Source: Neobacillus piezotolerans (GTDB lineage Bacteria > Bacillota > Bacilli > Bacillales > Cytobacillaceae). From it: DNA of 64,000 nucleotides. Of this stretch, positions 54,691-62,345 are shown piece after piece (position 1 is the first letter of the stretch; every line of letters starts with the position of its first letter). The position numbers and the translations under genes are program-made. The stretch spans positions 186,001 through 250,000 of the forward strand of contig NZ_QNQT01000005.1 in the NCBI RefSeq assembly GCF_003362805.1, written 5' to 3'. Under the pieces are notes generated by a model that saw nothing but the letters and a program-made list of their open reading frames with translations, ran no database searches and was not told where the DNA came from.

Positions 54691-56013
54691 ATGCAAGAAG
54701 TGAAACAGGACTACGACACGGTTATTATCGGTGGAGGATTTTCCGGATTGACTGCGGCCAGGGAATTGCGACTGCTGGGGTATAAAGTGCTCGTCCTGGA
54801 GGCGCGCGACAGGCTTGGCGGCAGGACATGGGTCGACAGGCGCCTTGAATCCGACCTGGAAATGGGCGGTACGTATGTCCATTGGCATCAGCCTCATGTG
54901 TGGTCGGAAATAACCCGGTACGGGCTTGAGACTGTCTCAGGGCCGAAGCCCAAAAAAGTATATTGGATATCCGGCGGAAAAGCCCGCTGTTCCACAGTTG
55001 AAGAATACAGGAAAAAAATTAGGGATACAGCCGGAAAATTGATGAGTGAAAGCCTGAAATATCTCCCTTTGCCATATCAGCCGCTGCATTCCCCGCTGAT
55101 CAAGGAAATCGATAAAATTTCAGCGGAGCAGTTTTTGCAGGATTACGGGCTGACGGAAGAAGAATACGATATCCTCCATGGCTGGGTAGCTTCCGATTTT
55201 TGCGGGCCTCCCGGAGAAGGGGCCGCTAGCCAGATTTTCCGCTGGTGGGTCTTTTCACAGGGAAACTGGGGAACCCATAGTGAAATGATTTCAACTTACA
55301 GGCTGAAGGACGGCACGAAGGCGTTGATTGATGCGATCGCGCGGGATTCAGATGCCGAAATTAAGCTTTCAACGCCGGCTGCAAAAATAGAACACGATGA
55401 AAGCGGCGCCATAGTTACGGCGATTAATGGAACGAAGTATAACTGCAGAGCCGCCATCGTTTCGGTACCCATGACCGTCCTTAAGGAAATTGATTTCTCG
55501 CCGCAGCTTTCCGATTTGAAGATGGCCGCTTCGAATGAAGGCCAGACATCCAGAGGAATAAAGGTATGGGCAAGGATTGAAGGACGCCTTGAACCATTTG
55601 ATGCACTCGCCCCAGGGAATTTTCCGCTCAATTCCGTCCACTTGGATCGGTACGCGGGAAATGACAGCATAGTCGTCGGCTTTGGCTCGAGAGCGGACTG
55701 GCTCGACCCAAACGACAGGGAAAGGGTTGAAAATGCGCTTAGGCATTGGCTGCCGAATGTGAAGGTAATTGAATGTACAGGTCATGACTGGGTGAATGAC
55801 GATTTTTCAAAAGAAGCATGGCCGATGCTGAAGCCGAACCAGCTGATGAGGTATTTCGAGGATTGGAACACTCCCGAAAATTCCATTTTCCTCGCCGGGA
55901 CGACATTTGCCAAAGGCTGGGCGAGTTTCATGGACGGGGCAATCGAATCGGGTATTACAGCCGCTAGGAAAGTTGACGGTTTCCTTCGCGGGCAAAAAGC
56001 CAAAAAGGAATGA
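54691..56013 (+). CDS. Flavin monoamine oxidase family protein
   Basis: 440 residues. FAD-binding VIIGGGFSGLTAARELRLLGY and LEARDRLGGRTW at the N-terminus, MGGTYVHWHQPHVW, and the C-terminal GTTFAKGWASFMDGAIESGITAA that closes the flavin site. Oxidises a primary amine to an aldehyde, releasing ammonia and H2O2. Substrate unknown. Preceded by the GATAA array and followed by a terminator. Confidence 0.9.
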   Translation: MQEVKQDYDTVIIGGGFSGLTAARELRLLGYKVLVLEARDRLGGRTWVDRRLESDLEMGGTYVHWHQPHVWSEITRYGLETVSGPKPKKVYWISGGKARCSTVEEYRKKIRDTAGKLMSESLKYLPLPYQPLHSPLIKEIDKISAEQFLQDYGLTEEEYDILHGWVASDFCGPPGEGAASQIFRWWVFSQGNWGTHSEMISTYRLKDGTKALIDAIARDSDAEIKLSTPAAKIEHDESGAIVTAINGTKYNCRAAIVSVPMTVLKEIDFSPQLSDLKMAASNEGQTSRGIKVWARIEGRLEPFDALAPGNFPLNSVHLDRYAGNDSIVVGFGSRADWLDPNDRERVENALRHWLPNVKVIECTGHDWVNDDFSKEAWPMLKPNQLMRYFEDWNTPENSIFLAGTTFAKGWASFMDGAIESGITAARKVDGFLRGQKAKKE

Positions 56014-56021
56014 AAAATTAG

Positions 56022-56053
56022 AAGTGCCCTCGCGGCGGGGGCGCTTTTTTTGA
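56022..56053 (+). terminator. Terminator between amine oxidase and scoA
   Basis: AGTGCCC pairs with GGGGCGCT (one wobble), loop within CTCGCGGC, then TTTTTTT. Only about 20 bp remain before the scoA start. Confidence 0.75.
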
Positions 56054-56072
56054 CAGGGAAGGAGGCATTGGA

Positions 56073-56780
56073 TTGGGGATTTTGGCTCATTCAGAAAAAT
56101 TGTTGTCGCCTGAAGAAGCTGTTGGCCTTTTACGGGATGGCGACTCGGTGATGGTTGGCGGCTTCGGTCTGTGCGGTACGCCTTTTACATTGATCGACGC
56201 AATTATTGAGCAGCCTGCGATAAGGAACTTGACAATCATAAGCAACAATCTGGGGGAGCCGGGAAAAGGGCTGGGGCTTCTCCTTCTATCGGGGCAAATC
56301 AAAAAGGCTGTCGGCTCCTATTTCACGTCCAACCGCGACGCTGTAAAGGCATGGAAGCGTGGAACTCTCGAGATCGAACTATACCCCCAAGGAACCTTCG
56401 TCGAGGCAATCCGGGCGGGAGGAGCGGGGATCGCAGCCTTTTATGTGAAAACCGGCGTCGGGACCGAGCTGGCAAAAGGCAGGGAAGAACGGATTTTTAA
56501 TAGTGAAAGAAATATTCTTATTGAAGCGATCAGGGCAAAGGCAGCGCTGATAAAGGCAGCGAAGGCGGACGCCCTTGGCAACCTCATCTACTCAAAATCG
56601 GCCCGCAATTTTAATCCGGCGATGGCGACTGCGGCCGATGTCGTAATTGCCGAGGTGGATGAAATAGTACCCGCGGGTTCATTCGATCCCGAACAGGTGG
56701 TAACTCCACATAATTTCGTAGATTACCTTGTCATTAGCCGCTATTGGAAGGAAGGTGGCGTGTATGTCAAAAACACTTGA
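56073..56780 (+). CDS. scoA: 3-oxoacid CoA-transferase subunit A
   Basis: 235 residues. VMVGGFGLCGTPFTLIDAI, NNLGEPGKGLGLLL, ELYPQGTFVEAIRAGGAG and DVVIAEVDEIVPAGSFDPE define the alpha subunit of succinyl/acetoacetyl-CoA-type transferases. With subunit B it moves CoA between acyl groups. TTG 56073 follows AAGGAGG. The following gene overlaps by 17 nt. Confidence 0.9.
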   Translation: MGILAHSEKLLSPEEAVGLLRDGDSVMVGGFGLCGTPFTLIDAIIEQPAIRNLTIISNNLGEPGKGLGLLLLSGQIKKAVGSYFTSNRDAVKAWKRGTLEIELYPQGTFVEAIRAGGAGIAAFYVKTGVGTELAKGREERIFNSERNILIEAIRAKAALIKAAKADALGNLIYSKSARNFNPAMATAADVVIAEVDEIVPAGSFDPEQVVTPHNFVDYLVISRYWKEGGVYVKNT

Positions 56781-57435
56781 TCCTAAAAAGCGGATTGCCA
56801 GCCGGATCGCCGAGGAACTGAAACCGGGTATGGTCGTGAACCTTGGCGTCGGCATCCCTACGCTCATTCCTGAGTTCCTTCAGCAGGGCAATGGCGTTTT
56901 CCTGCATTCCGAAAACGGTATGCTCGGCATGGGGCCGCCTCCTCCGCCGGAGGAACTGGACATGGATTGCATAAGCGCCAGCAAGCACCCTGTAACTCTG
57001 GAACCGGGTGCGGCAATCTTTTCGAGCAGCGACTCGTTCGGGATGATTCGCGGCGGGCACATCGATGTTGTTGTTCTTGGCGCGCTTCAGATAAGCGAAA
57101 AAGGTGAAATTGCGAACTGGGCAGTTCCCGGGACCGATATTCTTGGGGTCGGCGGAGCGATGGACCTTGTCCCCGGAGCGAAAAAAATTATAGCCGCTAT
57201 GACACATACGGCAAAAGACGGCTCCCCGAAGCTTGTCAGGGAATTGGCTTACCCAACTACCGGCATCCAGTGCGCGAAGCTTGTCGTTACTGAGCTCGCG
57301 GTTTTTTCAATTAACGGGGAAAGCATGCTGCTTGAGGAACTTGCGGAAGGAACGACAATTGATGAACTTAGAGCGGTTACCGATGCCCGATTTCACGTAT
57401 CAACGGCGCTGAAAACCTGGCATGACGGAAATTAA
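56764..57435 (+). CDS. scoB: 3-oxoacid CoA-transferase subunit B
   Basis: 223 residues. [14 protein letters not shown] and the catalytic [13 protein letters not shown] (Glu forms the CoA thioester), then [19 protein letters not shown]. Partner of subunit A. ATG 56764 lies inside scoA with GGAAGG upstream. Confidence 0.92.
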   Translation: MSKTLDPKKRIASRIAEELKPGMVVNLGVGIPTLIPEFLQQGNGVFLHSENGMLGMGPPPPPEELDMDCISASKHPVTLEPGAAIFSSSDSFGMIRGGHIDVVVLGALQISEKGEIANWAVPGTDILGVGGAMDLVPGAKKIIAAMTHTAKDGSPKLVRELAYPTTGIQCAKLVVTELAVFSINGESMLLEELAEGTTIDELRAVTDARFHVSTALKTWHDGN

Positions 57436-57451
57436 AAAGGGGGGGAAACGG

Positions 57452-58600
57452 ATGGATTTCTCTTTTTCAGAGGATATTGAACTGCTCCGATCCGCGGTAC
57501 GGGAGTTTGTGGAGCGGGAAGTCGAAAAAGTGGCGATGGAAATAGAGGAAAACGATGAAATTCCTGATCATATTGTCAGGATGTCGAGGGAAATGGGTCT
57601 ATTCGGGTTGGGGATACCCGAGGAATTCGGCGGACTTGGCCTTGATATGGTTGGAAAATGCGCAATTTACGAGGAACTAGGAAAGACGCATAACGGCTTT
57701 ACTACACTGATTGGCGCCCATACAGGAATCGGATCGGTCGGAATTGTCGAGCTCGGGACAAATGAACAAAAAGAGAAGTATCTCCCCAAAATGGCAAGCG
57801 GGGAATGGGTTGGGGCTTTTGCACTGACGGAACCAGGAGCGGGATCCAATGCAACGGCGTTGAAAACGAAGGCTGTCAGAAAAGGCGACCGCTATATTTT
57901 GAATGGTTCGAAGCATTATATAACGAATGCTGTCTGTGGCCATGTATTTACCGTAATGGCCGTAACTGATCCGGAGAAAGGAGCAAAAGGAATCACTTCA
58001 TTTATCGTGGAAAAGTCCTTTCCTGGTTTTGTTCTGGGTACGGTTGAAAGAAAAATGGGGCTCAGGGGCTCCCATTCTGCCGAATTATTTTTTGAGGATT
58101 TGGAGGTGCCGGCGGAAAACGTCCTTGGCGAGGAAAATAAGGGCTATGTCAACGCGCTGAAAATTCTTGCGAATGGCCGCGCAGGGCTGGCGGCCCGGAA
58201 CCTTGGCTCATGTGAAAAGCTACTTGAAATGAGCCTTGATTACGCAATGAAAAGGGAGCAGTTCGGCAAGCCGATTTTCGAGCAGCAGGCTGTCCAGCAC
58301 ATGCTTGCCGAAATGGCAGCCGAAATCGAAGTGCTCCGCTCAATCACCTATCGTGTCGCCTGGATGAGCGACCGGAAAATGCGGGTTGTGAAGGAAGCCG
58401 CCATCGCCAAGCTGTATGGTTCCGAAGTGTATAACCGTGTAGCCGACCTTGCCGTACAGATACACGGCGGTATTGGCTACATGAAGGATTATCCGATAGA
58501 ACGGTTTTACCGGGATGCACGGATTACGAAAATATATGAAGGTACAAGCCAGATACAGAAGAATATTATCGCGGCTGAATTGAAAAGGGGATTGAAATGA
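57452..58600 (+). CDS. Acyl-CoA dehydrogenase
   Basis: 382 residues. [13 protein letters not shown] and the FAD/acyl-binding [48 protein letters not shown] and the catalytic Glu in YEGTSQIQ. Introduces the alpha-beta double bond of an acyl-CoA, passing electrons to ETF. ATG 57452 follows AGGGGGGG. Chain length or branch specificity cannot be read. Confidence 0.93.
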   Translation: MDFSFSEDIELLRSAVREFVEREVEKVAMEIEENDEIPDHIVRMSREMGLFGLGIPEEFGGLGLDMVGKCAIYEELGKTHNGFTTLIGAHTGIGSVGIVELGTNEQKEKYLPKMASGEWVGAFALTEPGAGSNATALKTKAVRKGDRYILNGSKHYITNAVCGHVFTVMAVTDPEKGAKGITSFIVEKSFPGFVLGTVERKMGLRGSHSAELFFEDLEVPAENVLGEENKGYVNALKILANGRAGLAARNLGSCEKLLEMSLDYAMKREQFGKPIFEQQAVQHMLAEMAAEIEVLRSITYRVAWMSDRKMRVVKEAAIAKLYGSEVYNRVADLAVQIHGGIGYMKDYPIERFYRDARITKIYEGTSQIQKNIIAAELKRGLK

Positions 58601-59802
58601 TGGTGGAACGGAGGCAGGCGGTCATTGTTGACGGGGTCCGGACGGCCATTGGCCGAATGGGAGGAACGTTGAAGGAAGTGGAAGCGGACAGCCTTTCCGA
58701 AGCAGTCATCCGGGAACTTTTGGCGAGGACAGGCGCCCACCATGGCTTAGTGGAAGAAGTTATCTGGGGCCACGCGAAACAAAGCTCGGATACACCGAAT
58801 TTGGCCAGGATTGCTTTGTTAAAAGCAGGTCTGCCGGTTGAAGTACCGGGATATACCGTACATCGCCAGTGCGCATCCGGTTTGCAGGCAATAGTGAACG
58901 CCGCGCAGCAAATCGTTTGCGGGGACAGCACGGTGGTAGTGGCCGGCGGGGCGGAAAGCATGAGCACGGCGCCCTATTATCTTAGAAATGCCCGATATGG
59001 CTACGGCGCGGGAAACGGCGAACTTCTCGACCCGAATACGGAAAGCCAGCCAAGGGCCCAGCCAATTGAAGTGTATGGGCACTTGACAATGGGCATGACG
59101 GCGGAAAATCTCGCCGAAAAATACGGGATTTCAAGGGAAGAACAGGATGCATTCGCGCTTGCCAGCCAGGATAAAGCTGCGGCGGCGATTGCGGCAGGAA
59201 AATTCTCAAAAGAAATCATGCCGTTAAAGGTGCCATCTAAGAAAGGAGACTTCTTTTTCGAAAAAGATGAGCATCCAAGAGCTACTTCCTTCGATAAATT
59301 AGGACAGCTAAAGCCGGTATTCAAAGCCGGCGGGACTGTGACAGCGGGAAATGCAAGCGGAAGGAATGACGGCGCAGCCGCCCTGCTCATAATGGACGAA
59401 AAAGCCGCGGCCGCATCCGGTCTGAAGCCCCGAGCAAAAATCATCGGCTATGCTTCCGCGGGGGTGCCGCCGGAGATTATGGGAATCGGACCCGTACCTT
59501 CAACAATTAAAGCTTTGAATCAGGCTGGACTCAAGCTGGGCGAAATTGATTTAATAGAATTGAATGAAGCGTTTGCCGCACAGGCTCTTGCCGTGATAAA
59601 AGAGCTGGGAATGGATCCTAGGCGTGTAAATGTCAATGGCGGCGCCATCGCGCTTGGCCATCCAATCGGGGCGACTGGCGCGGTTTTGATGGTCAAACTC
59701 CTTCACGAGCTTGAGCGGAGCGGGAAGCGATATGGGCTTGTCACCCTGTGTATTGGCGGCGGGCAAGGGTTGACCATGATTGTTGAAAATTTACGAATTT
59801 GA
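58597..59802 (+). CDS. Thiolase (acetyl-CoA C-acyltransferase)
   Basis: 401 residues. Nucleophile Cys in [50 protein letters not shown] (His) and the second Cys in LCIGGGQG. Cleaves 3-ketoacyl-CoA or condenses acetyl-CoA. Start overlaps the acyl-CoA dehydrogenase stop by four bases. Confidence 0.93.
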   Translation: MMVERRQAVIVDGVRTAIGRMGGTLKEVEADSLSEAVIRELLARTGAHHGLVEEVIWGHAKQSSDTPNLARIALLKAGLPVEVPGYTVHRQCASGLQAIVNAAQQIVCGDSTVVVAGGAESMSTAPYYLRNARYGYGAGNGELLDPNTESQPRAQPIEVYGHLTMGMTAENLAEKYGISREEQDAFALASQDKAAAAIAAGKFSKEIMPLKVPSKKGDFFFEKDEHPRATSFDKLGQLKPVFKAGGTVTAGNASGRNDGAAALLIMDEKAAAASGLKPRAKIIGYASAGVPPEIMGIGPVPSTIKALNQAGLKLGEIDLIELNEAFAAQALAVIKELGMDPRRVNVNGGAIALGHPIGATGAVLMVKLLHELERSGKRYGLVTLCIGGGQGLTMIVENLRI

Positions 59803-59820
59803 TAGAAGAGGGGCTGTAGC

Positions 59821-60819
59821 ATGAAGAAACCTAAAATCCTGCAAATCCTGTCCATGTACCATCCTGAAGGGGAAAAAATACTTCTTGAAGGTGCCGATGT
59901 GATTAGGACAGACAACATTGAAACGGAAACCCTTTGCCAATTGGCCGCAGAGGTGGACGGAATTGTACTGCGCGCCCCGGCCAGGATTACGAGGGACATA
60001 ATCGATGCGGCCCCTAAGCTAAAGGCCATTTCCGGAGCGGGAGTCGGTCTTGATAATATCGATGTTGCGCATGCGACTTCAAAAGGGATTCTCGTCCTTC
60101 ACGCGCCATCCGTCAATGCCGTTTCGACGGCCGAGCATGCTGTTATGCTGATCATGGCGCTAGGGAAAAGCCTAATTCCGTTCCAAGCGGAAATGAGCCA
60201 GGGAAAATACGCATCAAGGACTCGTATTAAAACATATGAACTTCAAGGCAAAACAGCTGGAATCGTAGGTTTTGGCAGCATCGCGAAAGAAACCGCCAAG
60301 CGCCTGAAACTAGGATTGGGCTTGGATGTTACTGCCTGGGTCCGTAAATACGATGAAAAAAAACACGGTATTGCCAAAGAATGGGGAGTAACAATCACCG
60401 AGGAATTGGAGTCTCTTTTCAGCAATTCCGACTTTGTTTCACTCCATATTCCATTAACACACCAGACGAGGGGCCTAGTTGACAGCCAACTGCTGGCGTT
60501 AATGAAACCGACAGCGTACCTGATTAACACGGCAAGGGGAGGGGTTGTGGACCAGGCCGCACTTTATGAAGCATTGAAGGACAAAAGAATAGCGGGTGCG
60601 GGGCTTGATGTATTTGCCCCGGAGCCTCCTGAGCCGGATGATCCAATTTTGTCGCTTCCAAATATAATTGCCACCCCGCATATCGGCGGGACGACTGTTG
60701 AATGTAATTATATTATGTCAACTACAGTTGCGAAAAATATCCTCAAGGCTGTGAAGGGAGAAAAACCAGACTATGTCGGGAACCCCGAAGTATTTAAACG
60801 AAATGGGGATACAAAATGA
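59821..60819 (+). CDS. D-2-hydroxyacid dehydrogenase, SerA/LDH-D-like
   Basis: 332 residues. Rossmann motif IVGFGSIAKETAKRL, then active-site Arg (NTARGGVVDQAAL), Glu (GLDVFAPEPPE) and His (TPHIGG). It lacks a C-terminal ACT domain, so it is not a typical 3-phosphoglycerate dehydrogenase. Reduces or oxidises a D-2-hydroxy acid with NAD(H). Overlaps the next gene by four bases. Confidence 0.88.
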   Translation: MKKPKILQILSMYHPEGEKILLEGADVIRTDNIETETLCQLAAEVDGIVLRAPARITRDIIDAAPKLKAISGAGVGLDNIDVAHATSKGILVLHAPSVNAVSTAEHAVMLIMALGKSLIPFQAEMSQGKYASRTRIKTYELQGKTAGIVGFGSIAKETAKRLKLGLGLDVTAWVRKYDEKKHGIAKEWGVTITEELESLFSNSDFVSLHIPLTHQTRGLVDSQLLALMKPTAYLINTARGGVVDQAALYEALKDKRIAGAGLDVFAPEPPEPDDPILSLPNIIATPHIGGTTVECNYIMSTTVAKNILKAVKGEKPDYVGNPEVFKRNGDTK

Positions 60820-61895
60820 CCAGGCATTATTCAATCGCGTTTATTCCGGGTGACGGAATCGGAGTGGACGTCCTCGGGGAAGGAAGAAAAGTACTGGATG
60901 CGCTATCCAGCCTTGATGGAGGGCTAAAAATCGGCTATCAAGAGTTTGATTGGAGCTGCGAGTATTACATGAATAACGGCGTGATGATGCCGGAAAATGG
61001 GCTAGATCAGTTGAAGGGACATGATTCAATCTACCTTGGAGCAGTTGGTTATCCTGGCGTTCCGGATCATGTTTCCCTATGGGGGCTGCTCCTTCCGATC
61101 CGTCGCCAATTCCAGCAGTATATCAACCTTCGCCCAGTAAAGCTTTTAAGGGGGATAAAGCCGCCATTGGCTGGGAAGGGCCTGGAAGACCTTGATTTTA
61201 TCGTAATCAGGGAAAATAATGAAGGAGAATACTCGAGTATTGGCGGGCGTATGTATGAAGGGACCGAGATGGACATGGCCATCCAGAGTGCTGTTTTTAC
61301 AAGGCATGGGGTCGAACGGGTATTGCGCTATGCCTTTTCACTTGCAAGCAGCAAGGGAAAAAGGAAAAAGCTGACGGCGGCAACAAAATCAAACGGCATT
61401 AACCATACAATGCCATTTTGGGATGAGTACGTCAGGAAAATAAACAGCGAGTATCCGGATGTAGCAACGGAAATTACCCATATCGACGCGCTCGCAGCAT
61501 TTTTTGTAACAAAACCGGAATCGTTCGATGTAGTTGTCGCCTCTAATCTGTTTGGAGACATTCTTACAGACCTTGGAGCAGCGATAGTCGGCGGACTCGG
61601 CATCGCGCCTTCCGCGAATATCAATCCTGAGAAAAATTTCCCTTCCATGTTCGAACCCGTCCACGGATCGGCTCCGGATATTGCTGGAAAGGGGATTGCA
61701 AATCCGACTGCCGCCATTTGGTGCGCCGGCATGATGCTTGACCATCTTGGTGAATACGAGCTGGCGGCTGTCTTGATGGAATCACTCCAGCAGGTTTTGG
61801 AAGAAGGCGCGGCTTTAACTCCGGACCTTGGAGGCAAGGCATCCACATGGGAATTCGGGGATGAAGTTTGCCGGAAAATTCTCGGGAAAGGCTAA
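60816..61895 (+). CDS. Tartrate/D-malate dehydrogenase-type oxidative decarboxylase
   Basis: 359 residues, isocitrate/isopropylmalate dehydrogenase superfamily. IAFIPGDGIGVDV, YLGAVGYPGVPDHVSLWGLLLPIRR (quoted in part), IRENNEGEYSSIGGR, SNLFGDILTDLGAAIVGGLG and FEPVHGSAPDIAGKG. The D-H-V-S-L-W-G-L-L-L-P-I-R segment is the tartrate/D-malate subgroup marker. Acts on D-malate or tartrate with NAD+ and metal, giving pyruvate or similar. Last gene of the operon; no terminator right after the stop. Confidence 0.88.
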   Translation: MTRHYSIAFIPGDGIGVDVLGEGRKVLDALSSLDGGLKIGYQEFDWSCEYYMNNGVMMPENGLDQLKGHDSIYLGAVGYPGVPDHVSLWGLLLPIRRQFQQYINLRPVKLLRGIKPPLAGKGLEDLDFIVIRENNEGEYSSIGGRMYEGTEMDMAIQSAVFTRHGVERVLRYAFSLASSKGKRKKLTAATKSNGINHTMPFWDEYVRKINSEYPDVATEITHIDALAAFFVTKPESFDVVVASNLFGDILTDLGAAIVGGLGIAPSANINPEKNFPSMFEPVHGSAPDIAGKGIANPTAAIWCAGMMLDHLGEYELAAVLMESLQQVLEEGAALTPDLGGKASTWEFGDEVCRKILGKG

Positions 61896-61984
61896 AATTT
61901 CCGCTGATGCTGCTTTACTTTGCCGATTTCCCTATGATAAGATTGCAATGAAAACCAATATAGCCTTTTAAGGGAGTATGTTTT

Positions 61985-62008
61985 ATGTCGGGAGCCGTTC
62001 TTAACTAA
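61985..62008 (+). CDS. Possible 7-residue leader peptide (MSGAVLN)
   Basis: ATG 61985 to TAA 62006-62008, preceded by AAGGGAG (61970-61976) at the ideal spacing of eight bases. Its last codons GCC-GTT-CTT-AAC lie exactly in the 5' strand of a long-range helix of the leader RNA, so a ribosome on it would open that helix. Typical of antibiotic- or translation-responsive attenuators; not experimentally supported. Confidence 0.55.
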   Translation: MSGAVLN

Positions 62009-62143
62009 TCCAATCAATTGGATACACTCATTCTGGCCGATGTTTTCCTTCAAAATGAATGTTTTGGGAAAGCTTATTTAGCTGTGGCCTGGAATGAAAG
62101 TTAAGAACAATGGCCATACAAGCATACAATCCTTTAACCGTTG

Positions 62144-62178
62144 TAGCTGTGTACCTTTGTGCACAGCTATTTATTTTG
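62144..62178 (+). terminator. Leader terminator 1
   Basis: TAGCTGTG (62144-62151) pairs with CACAGCTA (62162-62169), then TTTATTTT. The 5' strand has an exact second copy upstream, allowing an alternative pairing. Confidence 0.7.
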
Positions 62179-62295
62179 GTTTGGCAAAGCTCTTTTTTAA
62201 CACTATAACTACCCTCCGACCGGGTTTCTATTGGGAGTTATAAGGGCTTTTGCCAAAAGGGATGAGGAAGCGGAACAGATCTGCTTCATTGCGGA

Positions 62296-62332
62296 GCCGC
62301 GTTGACATTGTTCAACGCGGCTATTTTTATTT
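62296..62332 (+). terminator. Leader terminator 2
   Basis: Ten-base-pair stem GCCGCGTTGA/TCAACGCGGC with six-base loop, then TATTTTTATTT, ending directly at the AGGAGG of the MutS2-family gene. Confidence 0.85.
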
Positions 62333-62345
62333 AGGAGGAAAATTA

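Larger units (their letters stand above)
61969..62340 (+). promoter_or_regulatory. Structured leader of the MutS2-family gene, putative transcription attenuator
   Basis: P1: GTTCTTAACT (61997-62006) with AGTTAAGAAC (62099-62108). Inside it: hairpin ATCCAAT/ATTGGAT (62008-62023); P2 CATTC-GGCC (62029-62038) with GGCC-GAATG (62086-62096); P3 TTTCC-CAAAA (62044-62055) with TTTTG-GGAAA (62062-62071). TAGCTGTG occurs at 62079-62086 and again at 62144-62151; CACAGCTA at 62162-62169 can pair with either. A further stem TTTGGCA/TTGCCAAA with inner TATAACT/AGTTATA spans 62180-62257. It does not match T-box, SAM, lysine, c-di-GMP or yybP-ykoY features. Confidence 0.65.

Noticed and set aside
61980-62330. 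T-box leader
   Set aside because: No AGGGTGGNACCGCG antiterminator motif and the downstream gene is not a tRNA ligase or amino-acid gene.
62262-62345. In-frame ATG 62262 as a longer start of the MutS2-family protein
   Set aside because: No ribosome binding site at proper distance, it would translate through the terminator stem, and ATG 62346 has a perfect AGGAGG.
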